DNA of 64,000 nt from an uncultured Bacteroidales bacterium (lineage in GTDB: Bacteria > Bacteroidota > Bacteroidia > Bacteroidales > Bacteroidaceae). The stretch is taken from assembly GCA_902787555.1 (NCBI GenBank), contig CADAGO010000001.1:120713-184712 (forward strand). Reading direction: 5' to 3'. Each line of letters opens with the position of its first letter. The stretch's first letter is position 1. Positions 28,501-36,402 of this stretch are shown piece after piece. The notes beneath the pieces were generated by a model, which made no database searches, had not been told where the DNA came from, and saw nothing but the letters and a program-made list of their open reading frames with translations. Position numbers and translations under genes: made by a program.

Positions 28501-30637
28501 TGAGCGGCCCACCGTGGAGGTCGATGATAAATCTGGCTTCGAGGTTGAGCCTTACTATTATGAACAATTAGGTACCTATCGTACAGGCGTAAAGAAACCC
28601 ACCACCACCTATACGTGGGAACATCGTAATACAGTCAATAATACGGCAACTGCCATCAATACAACCAACCACATTCTCTACACTCCTGAAGATCTCAACG
28701 CCCTTGGCACAGTATCGGGCGATGTGATACTGAACATCACGGGTAATACGCTTGTTGAGGGAAAGGTTTTTGACGGGGATGGCAATATCATCGAACAAAC
28801 CGGCGGTGTATTTGGAGGCGGTGATGAGTCGAAGGTGACAGGTACCGACAAAACCGTAACAGTCAACATCAACCAAACGGAAGGGTCAGCCACGCGTTAT
28901 CTTAACAATGTCTTTGGCGGCGGCAACAAGGGTGATGTTGCCAGCGAGGTCGAAGTTAACATAGATGGAACATCATACGTCAGAAATAACGTCTACGGCG
29001 GAGGTTTTCTGGCTGACGTCGGAGGTAGTGTTACGGTGAATATGAATAACGGCATCGTGACAGGCAACCTTTATGGCGGCGGTGCACTGGCTAATACCAA
29101 TATCAATAATGTGACGGCAGGCTATGGCACAGACAGTGAGACTATCCCTTCGACATCAGCAAATACGACGACCGTCAATCTTCAGGGTGGAACCATCAAT
29201 GGAATAGCATTCGGCGGTGGATTGGGTTCCAAGCCTACTCTCACTGACCCAGAAGCGGAGAACATCCCTGCATACGTTTATGGAGACGTTATGGTCGAAC
29301 TTAACCCGAATGCAGGAGATGACTGCAAGCTGCTAAAACTTCATGGCTGTAATAACTACAACGGTACGCCAAAAGGTGATGTCACGGTGCATGTTTATAA
29401 GACGGTTGCCTTTGACGATACTCATAAAAAGCTTTCGACAACAGATGTCGAAGATAATGTCGTTCCCCTGAAAAACAACAGTTCGTTTGATGTGACAACT
29501 GTTTATGGCGGTGGAAACGAGGCATCTTACCAACCAGTGAACGAAAATAGTGTGGCTCACGTCATCATCGAGGGTTGCGACGCTACCAGCATTCAGTACG
29601 TATATGGCGGTGGCAACGCTGCCTCGGTGCCTGGCACACATGTTGAAGTGATGAATTGTTATGAAATAGGCAGCGTCTTTGGTGGTGGTAATGGATTAGA
29701 CAAGTTGGAAGATGGTTCGGACAATCCTGGTGCAAATATCGGTTATTTTGCTGACGGCACAACAGAATACGGCTCAGGCAATACCATCGTTCAACTCTTG
29801 GGCGGCACCATCCACTCTGCTTTCGGCGGTTCCAACACCAAGGGTAATATACGAAATGAAGCCAAGGTCTATCTCGATGAGGCATTCGATGACTGTCCAT
29901 TGCAGATAGATGAAGTCTATGGTGGTGGCAATGTGGCTCTTATGGCAGGCGATGCTCAGATAGAACTTGGCTGTATCACCTATTTGAAGGAAATCTACGG
30001 TGGTGCCAAAGATGCAGATTTCGGCGGAAACATCGTGCTGACCATTACCAGCGGTCACTTTGACCGAGTATTTGGTGGAAACAACTTAGGAGGCAACATC
30101 GGAGGCACCATCACAGTGAACATCGAAGAAACTGGATGTCACCCCATCACCATCGGTGAGCTTTATGGCTGCGGTAACCAGGCTGCATACACTACTCCTT
30201 CAGGTAAGACCGACCCAACCATCAATGTGAAGTCGTTCACCAGCATCGGCCGCATCTTCGGTGGCGGACTGGGTGAGGATGCAGTCGTGGCAGGTAATCC
30301 TACTGTCAACATCAACGAGGTGGTTGGTGTAAATTCAGAAGAGACTTCTACTTTTGCCGGCACGACAAGAACTTTGTCTGACAATACGACGGTTGACCTG
30401 CCTGTCCACGAATCGGGAAAGATCGGTGTTATCGGCACTGTCTTTGGTGGCGGTAATGCAGCAAAAGTTGAAGGTGGCACCCACGTGAATATCGGTACGC
30501 TGCCAACCATCAACTATGTGTCTGGCGCAGATCATCATGAAATGGATGTCGTTGGTGCGAACATCGCCGGCAATGTGTATGGAGGAGGAAATCAGGCAGA
30601 TGTGACTGGAAAGACGAACGTGATTATAGGGCGATAA
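25523..30637 (+). CDS. Second giant YGGGN-repeat secreted protein (1704 aa)
   Basis: A signal peptide (residues about 1-36, hydrophobic LVVLFLLLTTGMSG, cleavage near VWGQ) is followed by GLUG-type repeats (about 100-185, including GDTGGLVGLLDGTARVVNCY and GTNVGGIVGYN). A middle region with few motifs runs from about 190 to 740. From about 750 onward come Gly-rich segments, and from 1095 to 1704 at least sixteen Y/F-G-G-G-N units (VFGGGDESKV, VFGGGNKGDV, VYGGGFLADV, VYGGGNQADV). It ends abruptly in a repeat unit (GNVYGGGNQADVTGKTNVIIG) with no C-terminal sorting domain, unlike the preceding protein. It may be retained by partner binding or by another route, or may be a truncated relative. It is the last gene of the 29-kb locus, 74 bp after the first giant gene. 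Confidence 0.75.
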   Translation: MNNIMTYDTKQVMVTGLKSLVVLFLLLTTGMSGVWGQTSITSLSQITDENGNYIISGDISGGTPRVSTFNGTLEAAINPSTKMPYRITGLSAPLFTTLTGTVKNIVLEDVSISSNEGNTGAIACTANGAARIYNVGILSGSVGGTGDTGGLVGLLDGTARVVNCYSFADITGGTNVGGIVGYNNQTTTSADNDQKTMVMNCMFYGDITGGTTISPIYGGKIISNISDAGNNTGVGNYNYFRLEAPYVQPEGITYNCALGAEDRFLQRFEFYRHLLNSHRELAAWWATGDYSNKDMMLKWVFEPSQIGSATPYPILKASGRYHSVVNIDVLDVENKKSNTIGTTMATLTVKIQMGNGGAVYGPPMGADITTSQLTLNITDKDPDHFNFNYYKVQLPYYNDVGTKNYTGNRVVTGWKIVNIIGGTPGSFTTGDDAPAYNFADRNCTNKDLYGTGGSNRIFNQGAYWDVPEGVTEITIEPYWAKCVYLADPNADKVYNTAMTTGYDVPRVGGGQIYTNGKKYNLATHRLDETNGQVVYTTMSNAIASSGTALFSGVDANSHTVNDYAVVLVGNYHQYNGLEASNSKPYTVTSIDLDGDNEPDYSYMLRFDGRMAAHPVRVDFINIPGLGMAQKSTGGSGSYNFGIMQPKGWFESTNTSLFRVTQFEYDRSDRAAAPYIVQGGVIEQWVSGQNNGANNKTTYFHVGGNVWFKEFHRGTHQDKSLQSKHPPVSVTGGDYDEFYLTGLYTANVTSYADNAECYINGGRFGTLAGAAMEGLGKANGADNTGNITWQVQNADIREFFAGGINAAKPVTGNLSTTITGGHIELFCGGPKFGDMSSGKTVTTTATGCTFGTFFGAGYGGNSYSRQAPTNHNNIVNFPHNDTGNPSAGNDASWNAWLARFYKQEYNSTYGGVSTQFNYQFLPLSNNTQNVARIFVEYVKFSLATTRNVTSNLTGCTITNNFYGGGSLGKVDGSVTSTLDGCTVNGSAFGAGFSAERPTVEVDDKSGFEVEPYYYEQLGTYRTGVKKPTTTYTWEHRNTVNNTATAINTTNHILYTPEDLNALGTVSGDVILNITGNTLVEGKVFDGDGNIIEQTGGVFGGGDESKVTGTDKTVTVNINQTEGSATRYLNNVFGGGNKGDVASEVEVNIDGTSYVRNNVYGGGFLADVGGSVTVNMNNGIVTGNLYGGGALANTNINNVTAGYGTDSETIPSTSANTTTVNLQGGTINGIAFGGGLGSKPTLTDPEAENIPAYVYGDVMVELNPNAGDDCKLLKLHGCNNYNGTPKGDVTVHVYKTVAFDDTHKKLSTTDVEDNVVPLKNNSSFDVTTVYGGGNEASYQPVNENSVAHVIIEGCDATSIQYVYGGGNAASVPGTHVEVMNCYEIGSVFGGGNGLDKLEDGSDNPGANIGYFADGTTEYGSGNTIVQLLGGTIHSAFGGSNTKGNIRNEAKVYLDEAFDDCPLQIDEVYGGGNVALMAGDAQIELGCITYLKEIYGGAKDADFGGNIVLTITSGHFDRVFGGNNLGGNIGGTITVNIEETGCHPITIGELYGCGNQAAYTTPSGKTDPTINVKSFTSIGRIFGGGLGEDAVVAGNPTVNINEVVGVNSEETSTFAGTTRTLSDNTTVDLPVHESGKIGVIGTVFGGGNAAKVEGGTHVNIGTLPTINYVSGADHHEMDVVGANIAGNVYGGGNQADVTGKTNVIIGR

Positions 30638-30672
30638 AAGTAGCTTAATAGCTTAGTACGACATAGGAAGTC

Positions 30673-30737
30673 AAAAACAACGCCATTGTTTCTGTCAAAC
30701 ATCTGTGTAGGAATGACAAAACAATGGCGTTGTTTTT
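30673..30737. terminator. Bidirectional terminator closing the pilin/adhesin locus
   Basis: Perfect 19-nt arms (30673-30691 and 30719-30737, core ACAACGCCATTGTTT) with a further TGTCA/TGACA pairing inside the loop. The right arm ends in a T-run and the left arm starts with an A-run, so it can terminate transcription from both sides. It lies between the plus-strand giant gene and the convergent minus-strand gene ending at 30775. Confidence 0.85.
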
Positions 30738-30774
30738 TAGTCCCCTATTGGAAAGGACTTATGGGCAATAAGTG

Positions 30775-32343
30775 TTATTTGTGACCTGCATAACGGACAT
30801 TCACGGCTTCACCTTTGAGTACATCGGCAAAGGTCTGGGGGGTGACGGTGACCGGACCGCGCATGAACTCGGGTACATTGTAGCTCTTCATGGAGAGACG
30901 ATGTGCATCGGGACGTGACATAGGGAGTTCGAACGGGCGGCTGGCATGTCCTTCTGCATCGATATGTGCGATGAAAGGCCGGGTGAAGGAACCATCATCG
31001 CGACGACTGCTGAAGATGACCCACCGACCATTGCTGGACCATGAATGGTAGCTCTCGGTATCGGGAGAGTTGAGAGCTTTCATCGGGGAAACCGATGAAA
31101 CACTATCGGCCCGCAAGTCAATCATCCAGAGGTCGGCATCGTGGTGCCAGATGGGGAAATAGCCGAAGTGTGTCATGGTGAACATCAAGAAACGGCCATC
31201 GGGAGAGACACGAGGCCACAATGCACTGCTATCGATAGCTGACGCATCGAACACCAGTTCACGCGGACCAAACTCGAAGGTCTCGGGGTTAAAGGTCTTA
31301 CGATAGATATTGTATTTCAGTTCTTCTACACGACGGAGGGTCTCCACCTGTTTCGTAATGGTCGAATCCTGAAGGGCGAGATGAGCACTGCAGTAATAAA
31401 GCATCTTACCATCGGGCGCCCAACAAGGGAATACCTCGTATTCGGTGGTATCGTTTTCGAGATTACATACCTCATCGGTAGCGACGTTATAAGTAATGAG
31501 ATCACTCTCTGAGTCGTACACCTCAATCTTGTTCGGATTGGTGGTATGGAAACTCTGCGTCGTCTTGTCAGTGGAATAAACGATGAACGGCAGCCAAGGA
31601 TGCCATGCGGGATAGACTCCAGCCGAGAGGATGGAGTCATTGCGCATATTCACACGCTTCAAAGTGCCATCGTAGGCAATGACGGTACCACCATCCTTCT
31701 GACGTGCATGGAACTGCATACGTTCGGGATTATACTGCTGATAGTTGTGGCAGTTGATGCACTGTCCCTGACTGTTCTCGCTACAGAGGAAATTATCATA
31801 GATGACCGACTCATCATAGTTTTCGAGACAACGCTGGTTGATGGTCAGCACCTCGTATGCCACGAAGGATGGCGAGATGAGACGGTAGCTGATATAAGGG
31901 TCGATGGAATCGGGTGACACATGAATAGCAAAGGGTTGGTAACGCGTCCAGCGGTCACCACGACGTGCATAGACCTCCACCTGCAAGTCATGGCCTTGTG
32001 CCGCTGCAAGAAGCTGACGCCAGTCGGACAGTGACGGCTGAACATCATCGGAACAGGTCAACTCGCCAGCAGAACCTGCGGACATGCTATAGCAAGCCAC
32101 CATGGCATCGGCAGGAGTGTCGAGCATGAAAGTGAGGGGTGCCATATTAACCGGGATGGTGACATCGACATAATCGGGATATATCTTGGGAAGGGAGTCC
32201 ACCTGTGTGTACTCCGTAGGAACTGACACGTGGGTACAGGCGCTCATTATTGTCAGCAAAATGGCTAACAATAAAGTTGAAAATTGAAAGTTGAAAATTG
32301 AAAGTTTTGAAACTACAAGTAAGGAATGACGAACTGTATTCAT
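30775..32343 (-). CDS. TolB/PD40-like beta-propeller lipoprotein with CxxCH motif
   Basis: 522 residues. The N-terminus is hydrophobic and ends in a lipobox-like IMSAC. Part of the leader (KLSIFNFQFSTLL) is encoded by a repeat tract, so the real start could lie further in. The C-terminal two thirds contains WD40-like/PD40 blades: FPCWAPDGKMLYYCSA, WPRVSPDGRFLMFTMT and HSWSSNGRWVIFSSRRDD, typical of TolB-like periplasmic propellers. At about residues 195-199 it carries CINCH, a CxxCH motif capable of covalent heme attachment, followed by NYQQYNPERMQFHARQ. It is followed downstream by the terminator at 30673 and preceded, after 76 bp holding a palindromic element, by the DUF6057 gene. No function is known. 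Confidence 0.65.
   Translation of the reverse strand: MNTVRHSLLVVSKLSIFNFQFSTLLLAILLTIMSACTHVSVPTEYTQVDSLPKIYPDYVDVTIPVNMAPLTFMLDTPADAMVACYSMSAGSAGELTCSDDVQPSLSDWRQLLAAAQGHDLQVEVYARRGDRWTRYQPFAIHVSPDSIDPYISYRLISPSFVAYEVLTINQRCLENYDESVIYDNFLCSENSQGQCINCHNYQQYNPERMQFHARQKDGGTVIAYDGTLKRVNMRNDSILSAGVYPAWHPWLPFIVYSTDKTTQSFHTTNPNKIEVYDSESDLITYNVATDEVCNLENDTTEYEVFPCWAPDGKMLYYCSAHLALQDSTITKQVETLRRVEELKYNIYRKTFNPETFEFGPRELVFDASAIDSSALWPRVSPDGRFLMFTMTHFGYFPIWHHDADLWMIDLRADSVSSVSPMKALNSPDTESYHSWSSNGRWVIFSSRRDDGSFTRPFIAHIDAEGHASRPFELPMSRPDAHRLSMKSYNVPEFMRGPVTVTPQTFADVLKGEAVNVRYAGHK
32274..32312. repeat. Phrase-repeat tract inside a coding region
   Basis: Copies of AAAGTTGAAAATTGAAAG repeat with small changes. 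Read on the minus strand they encode the Phe/Ser/Asn-rich start KLSIFNFQFSTL of the TolB-like lipoprotein leader, so a spacer-type repeat has become part of a signal peptide. Confidence 0.6.
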
Positions 32344-32388
32344 TGACTATTGAGGGTTGAAGATGAAAAACAAAAGATTGGTTCTATC

Positions 32389-32415
32389 TTCCCCCTGAAG
32401 GGGGATTGAGGGGGT
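32389..32415. repeat. Palindromic CCCCC/GGGGG element, intergenic copy
   Basis: TTCCCCCTGAAGGGGGATTG then AGGGGGT, between the DUF6057 gene and the TolB-like gene. CCCCCT pairs with AGGGGG. It belongs with the copies inside genes at 33402, 52156, 63116 and 63230. It could act as a partial terminator between the two genes. Confidence 0.6.
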
Positions 32416-32419
32416 CTGA

Positions 32420-34285
32420 TTAATATGGCTGGAGGTTTGACATCAGATAAAAATCATAATAGAAGGTGTTTCCGAAGAGCGGATAGAGTGCTTCACGTAC
32501 CTGTGATATATCCTGATCGTCGTACTTCGATGCCACTTGTGTGAAACTGGCATAGCTGTCTTTTACGCGCTGATCGAACGGGACGTTAGAGAGGTTACGT
32601 CCTTCTTCTGACCCAAAGAAATAGGCTGCCTCCTGATAGTGGATAGGCATATCCTTACCTGGATGCAACTGGATGTAGTCGGCAAAGCGTGCCCAGAAGG
32701 CTCTTGAGTCTTTCACCCAAAGGGATGCCAACAACGCCTGTTCCTGGAAATAAGGATCAGATGTGTCGGTGCTATATGCTAACTGGCGCATGATAAACTG
32801 CTCTACCAACCCCTGATCGCTGGTCAAACGGTTTTCGTAGTGCAGCATGTGAGTGATGGGTTCAAGTTCTGCATTTTGTGCGATAGCCTGAGGATTGCCA
32901 ACTAGTGGCTCCATCTGACGTGCCCAATCATCAAAGAACAGGGTGTGGTGCAAGATGCCGAGATACTTACGTGCCACCTGCTGATCGCCTTCAAGGATAG
33001 CGCACTTAGCCAAATACTTGATATACTCCGGACGCCAGTCGAACTCCACGCCCATCTCCATACACATACGGTTGCAGTAGTTCAAGAGTCCGTACTGATA
33101 GTAGAAGAGAGTGCCACCAAACAGCTGCATCATGCTGATGCCGAACGGAGCAGCAGCCGGTTTCGACCCATTGCGATACTGATACATCATACTCCCCTGC
33201 TGACCCAGACGGCTCAATGCCAGGTTGCGCATCATGACAATGGCACGGGTAGGTTCATCCTGCTGACGGGCAGCTTCGTCCATCACCCCACTCCAGTCGG
33301 CACGGTCGATACAACGTTGCATCTTCAGTTCGTGGTGGAAGTTCTCATCCTTAAACCAGAAATGGAAGACGCCATAGGCAATCAAAAGGAAAAGAAGTCC
33401 AACCCGTAACCCCTCTCTTATCTCCCCCAATGGGAGACGATTGGGTTGTTTTTTAGTTTTCTCTCCTTGGGAGAGGGGCAGGGAGAGATGGTCTTTTTGA
33501 TAGCATACAGCTATCGCGATGAAGAACAAGAGGAGAAGGTAATAAGGGAGGTAGTATATGTGATGTTCGTTGAGGACACGGAAAAGCGGCAGTTCTGCCC
33601 AGTAGAGGTTAACGAGATTGGTCTCGTGGTACACAAAACGATAGTACAACAGCGGGATGGCTACAAGGGAAAGGACTGCAGCGAATGTATTGACGGTACT
33701 CTCCCCTTTCGTAGTCAGTCGCCAGGTCCAGATACCCATCAGTAAGGCTGCTGCCAGGGCATAGATACCCAAAAGCGGGAAACCTACCAAGACCACAAGT
33801 ACGATGAAGACTGCTCGCAATTGGAACCGTGAGGGCAGACAACGGAAAGCCCACAGCAATGCCACCACGGATGTGACACCTAAGGTGGTCACAAAGAAAT
33901 GGCCACGAAGTTTCAGAAGGTACACCCAATAGCCCATATCGACGATGGTCAGCAGAATGAGAGCAACAGGAATGAGCATCAGGACAGACCACCGATAGGA
34001 TATGCAGAAAGTACGACGGGTGAGCCACATCAGCAGGTACCACAATGCACAAAGCATCAGTACCCCCAACCAAGGGATGGCCAAAAACTGCGTGAGGAAT
34101 GTACCTATATAAGTGAGGAAGCCACCCGGAACCACCATCTGCTGACTGAAGAAGGCAGGAGTGGTGAGGAAGAGATTCAACTCTTGAGTCTTCCAAAGGA
34201 AATCGTTTTCAAAAAACAGGAGAGAACCTGCGACGATAATTAAGGCAAGGAGCCAGGTAGAGATTGTTTTTAGAAGGTTTGACAT
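32420..34285 (-). CDS. DUF6057-family multi-pass membrane protein
   Basis: 621 residues. The N-terminal half has roughly nine or ten hydrophobic helices (for example LLALIIVAGSLLFF, LGVLMLCALWYLLMWL, VLMLIPVALILLTIV). The C-terminal half, from about residue 330, is soluble, helical and tetratricopeptide-like (YCNRMCMEMGVEFDWRPEYIKYLAKCAILEGD, then repeats of paired helices ending YPLFGNTFYYDFYLMSN). This layout matches DUF6057, a Bacteroidota family of unknown function. Between the two halves, residues about 265-295 (LSLPLSQGE then RLPLGEIREGLRVG) are encoded by two back-to-back palindromic repeat elements inserted in frame, just before the last membrane helix. It is probably co-transcribed with the TolB-like gene downstream. 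Confidence 0.75.
   Translation of the reverse strand: MSNLLKTISTWLLALIIVAGSLLFFENDFLWKTQELNLFLTTPAFFSQQMVVPGGFLTYIGTFLTQFLAIPWLGVLMLCALWYLLMWLTRRTFCISYRWSVLMLIPVALILLTIVDMGYWVYLLKLRGHFFVTTLGVTSVVALLWAFRCLPSRFQLRAVFIVLVVLVGFPLLGIYALAAALLMGIWTWRLTTKGESTVNTFAAVLSLVAIPLLYYRFVYHETNLVNLYWAELPLFRVLNEHHIYYLPYYLLLLFFIAIAVCYQKDHLSLPLSQGEKTKKQPNRLPLGEIREGLRVGLLFLLIAYGVFHFWFKDENFHHELKMQRCIDRADWSGVMDEAARQQDEPTRAIVMMRNLALSRLGQQGSMMYQYRNGSKPAAAPFGISMMQLFGGTLFYYQYGLLNYCNRMCMEMGVEFDWRPEYIKYLAKCAILEGDQQVARKYLGILHHTLFFDDWARQMEPLVGNPQAIAQNAELEPITHMLHYENRLTSDQGLVEQFIMRQLAYSTDTSDPYFQEQALLASLWVKDSRAFWARFADYIQLHPGKDMPIHYQEAAYFFGSEEGRNLSNVPFDQRVKDSYASFTQVASKYDDQDISQVREALYPLFGNTFYYDFYLMSNLQPY
33402..33488. repeat. Two palindromic elements inserted in frame in the DUF6057 gene
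   Basis: Minus-strand reading gives CTCTCCCAAGGAGAG and, 24 nt later, CTCCCATTGGGGGAG followed by GAGGGG. The encoded peptides (PLSQGE and PLGEIREGLRVG) use the same reading frame as the copies in valS and in the ATP-grasp-like gene. Confidence 0.65.
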
Positions 34286-34315
34286 TGAATTGGGTTTATT
34301 AAAGGGGGTTTCGGG

Positions 34316-34350
34316 ATGACGGAATAACGTTATAACGGGATTACGGGATT
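34316..34350. repeat. Phrase-repeat tract (GGAATAACG / GGGATTACG)
   Basis: Short phrases GGAATAACG, TTATAACGGG and ATTACGGG repeat in the gap between the sugar kinase and the DUF6057 gene, including the palindrome ATAACGTTAT. Same wording as the tract at 321-375. Confidence 0.5.
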
Positions 34351-35228
34351 TATGGGTGATTGTCTGGATGATGGTACTTGATTAGCCCCTCAAGGGGAGC
34401 CTTGATAATGCGGCCTACGATAAGACCGAGGGAGATGGCAGCAGCACGGAGTTCTGCTTCATACACCACAGCAATGGAACCCACGAAGTGTATAGGGAGG
34501 TCATCACGATGGTAGTTCTTCACATTACGGACAAAGAACTGAGTGAAACAATCGAGCAGGAACTGGTGAATCTCGGGATTGTCACGATGATGCTGACAAA
34601 ATTGAGAGGTCTGCCCCAAGAAACGATTGGGCATCGGTTCACGATACACCTTGTTAATAATAGTAGGACCGTCGAGATGTGTCTCATGAAAGAAGAGGTC
34701 GCACACCTCGTCAGAGAACTGACATTTGAGCACATCGCCTACCAATCGTTTTCCAATATATGCCGCACTACCCTCATCGCCCAGGATATAACCCAAGGGA
34801 GATACATTGCTGATGATGTCCATTCCGTCGTAATAACAGGAGTTGGCACCTGTGCCTAAGATACATGCAATACCCGCTTCGTGCTGACAGAGGGCCCGGG
34901 CAGCACCTAGCATATCACTGCCCACGAAGATACGGGGATTGGAATCAAAGGTATCACGTAATGCCTCCTCCACTATCACGCTTTTCTCCTTGGTACATCC
35001 TGCCCCATAAAAACAAATCTCGTCCACGACTGCCGGCGAAGGCAATTGAGGGACGAGTTCATCGATAAGAATTTGTCGGATACACGATGGAGACTGATGG
35101 AATGGGTTGATGCCTTGTGTGGACAAGGACGTGGTCAGGGTTGACCATTGACCATTGACCTGTGAAGACGGGCCATTGGTCAGACACCAATCAGTCTTCG
35201 TGGAACCACTATCGGCAATCAGTCTCAT
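34350..35228 (-). CDS. BadF/BcrA-type ATPase, probable N-acetylglucosamine kinase
   Basis: 292 residues. It starts MRLIADSGSTKTDW, the phosphate-binding motif of the ASKHA/BadF family (DSGSTKTDW at 6-14). ACILGTGANSCYYDG follows at about 116-130 (second phosphate motif), then GYILGDEGSAAYIGKRLV at about 144-161 and HFVGSIAVVYE near 255, matching the Bacteroidota N-acetylglucosamine kinase-like branch, which phosphorylates the amino sugar using ATP in the cytoplasm. The substrate is inferred from family. Residues about 21-38 (SQVNGQWSTLTTSLSTQG) replace a normal surface loop and are encoded by a phrase-repeat tract. Its ATG shares one base with the stop of the manC-like gene upstream (TAATG), so the two are translationally coupled. 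Confidence 0.8.
   Translation of the reverse strand: MRLIADSGSTKTDWCLTNGPSSQVNGQWSTLTTSLSTQGINPFHQSPSCIRQILIDELVPQLPSPAVVDEICFYGAGCTKEKSVIVEEALRDTFDSNPRIFVGSDMLGAARALCQHEAGIACILGTGANSCYYDGMDIISNVSPLGYILGDEGSAAYIGKRLVGDVLKCQFSDEVCDLFFHETHLDGPTIINKVYREPMPNRFLGQTSQFCQHHRDNPEIHQFLLDCFTQFFVRNVKNYHRDDLPIHFVGSIAVVYEAELRAAAISLGLIVGRIIKAPLEGLIKYHHPDNHP
35132..35182. repeat. Phrase-repeat tract inside the sugar kinase gene
   Basis: TTGACCATTGACCATTGACC followed by GGGCCATTGGTCA. In the minus-strand frame it encodes VNGQWSTLT within the kinase. The same CATTTGACCATTTAC wording occurs in the spacer at 37024-37052. Confidence 0.6.
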
Positions 35229-36286
35229 TAGGCACTAAACTCTTTGATGCGTTGTTCTTCGGATAACTTACAGATTAACAGGGTATCGCCTTTTTCTGCA
35301 ACGATATATCCATCGAGACCCTGTATGACCACTCGACGTTCCTCGCTGGTGTGGATAATACAATTACTGGTATCATGCAGTTCGATACGAGGACCTATCG
35401 CAGCATTGCCGTCAGCATCTTTATCAGCAAGGGTAATCAGAGACCCCCAGGTACCCACGTCGCTCCAACCAAAGTCGGCTGGATAGACAAAGATTTCCTC
35501 TGCTTTCTCCATGACTGCATAGTCAATAGATATGCTCTTACATTGTGGGAGACGCTCGTTGACCACACGCTGCTCATCAGCAGTACCAAGGAACGGCAAC
35601 ATATCTTCGAATATCTTAGAAACCTCTGGTTCGTAGTGGCGCAATGCCTGGACAATGGTCTCTACATTCCAGATGAAGATGCCAGAATTCCAGAAAAACT
35701 CAGCACGGCTCACATACTTCTTCGCCGTTGCCAAGTCCGGTTTCTCACGGAAGGTGTCCACCCGATAGATTTCGCGGTTGCGCATCGATGCATGAGCGAG
35801 GTCTGCCTGGATATAGCCATAACCAGTCTCAGGACGCGTAGGATGCATACCCAGTGTCACGATAGCATCGGTTTGTGAGGTAAAATCGAGTGCAGCACGG
35901 ATGACACGACGGAACTCATCAGTATTCATCACCAAATGGTCGCTTGGCGTGATGACCAGATTGGCTTTCGGGTCTTTCTTCTTGATACGCCAACTGACAT
36001 ACGCGATACATGGAGCGGTATTACGACGACATGGCTCAAGCAGGATATTCTCCTCGGGAATCTCTGGCAGCTGGTTCTTCACAATATCTGCATACGCCTG
36101 TGATGTCACTACCCACACGTTCTGAGGATCTATCTCTCCTTTGAAACGGTCGAATGTCAGTTGTAGGAACGTACGTCCACATCCCATTACATCAATAAAC
36201 TGTTTGGGACACTCAGGTGTGCTCATCGGCCAAAAACGGCTACCGACACCACCTGCCATGATTACGAGGTTGTTATGACTGTTCAT
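35228..36286 (-). CDS. manC: Mannose-1-phosphate guanylyltransferase
   Basis: 352 residues covering the nucleotidyltransferase domain only, without the phosphomannose isomerase domain of longer ManC proteins. Motifs: VIMAGGVGSRFWPMSTPECPKQ (about 8-29, GTP and Mg binding loop with Lys), LEPCRRNTAPCIAY (about 82-95), ITPSDHLV (about 108), YGYIQAD (about 152), FREKPD (about 175) and FFWNSGIFIW (about 192). It makes GDP-mannose from mannose-1-phosphate and GTP in the cytoplasm, feeding GDP-mannose/GDP-fucose glycan synthesis. It is translationally coupled to the sugar kinase downstream, suggesting a nucleotide-sugar supply pair. The length and the single domain are usual for Bacteroidota. The function is well supported; use of a related hexose cannot be ruled out. 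Confidence 0.88.
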   Translation of the reverse strand: MNSHNNLVIMAGGVGSRFWPMSTPECPKQFIDVMGCGRTFLQLTFDRFKGEIDPQNVWVVTSQAYADIVKNQLPEIPEENILLEPCRRNTAPCIAYVSWRIKKKDPKANLVITPSDHLVMNTDEFRRVIRAALDFTSQTDAIVTLGMHPTRPETGYGYIQADLAHASMRNREIYRVDTFREKPDLATAKKYVSRAEFFWNSGIFIWNVETIVQALRHYEPEVSKIFEDMLPFLGTADEQRVVNERLPQCKSISIDYAVMEKAEEIFVYPADFGWSDVGTWGSLITLADKDADGNAAIGPRIELHDTSNCIIHTSEERRVVIQGLDGYIVAEKGDTLLICKLSEEQRIKEFSA

Positions 36287-36329
36287 ATAGTTATATTTAC
36301 GCGACTCATAGGACTTATAAGCCTATAGG

Positions 36330-36377
36330 GCTCCTTTCAAAAACAAAAGACAGCTAACTAAAAATGCATTAGTTAGC
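36330..36377 (-). terminator. Intrinsic terminator after rpsP
   Basis: On the minus strand, GCTAACTAA pairs with TTAGTTAGC (36377-36369 with 36361-36353, 7-nt loop) and is followed by a T-rich stretch (TGTCTTTTGTTTTTG). It lies 26 bp after the rpsP stop and separates rpsP from manC. Confidence 0.75.
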
Positions 36378-36402
36378 CGTTCTGATGTCTTTGCAATTTG
36401 AT

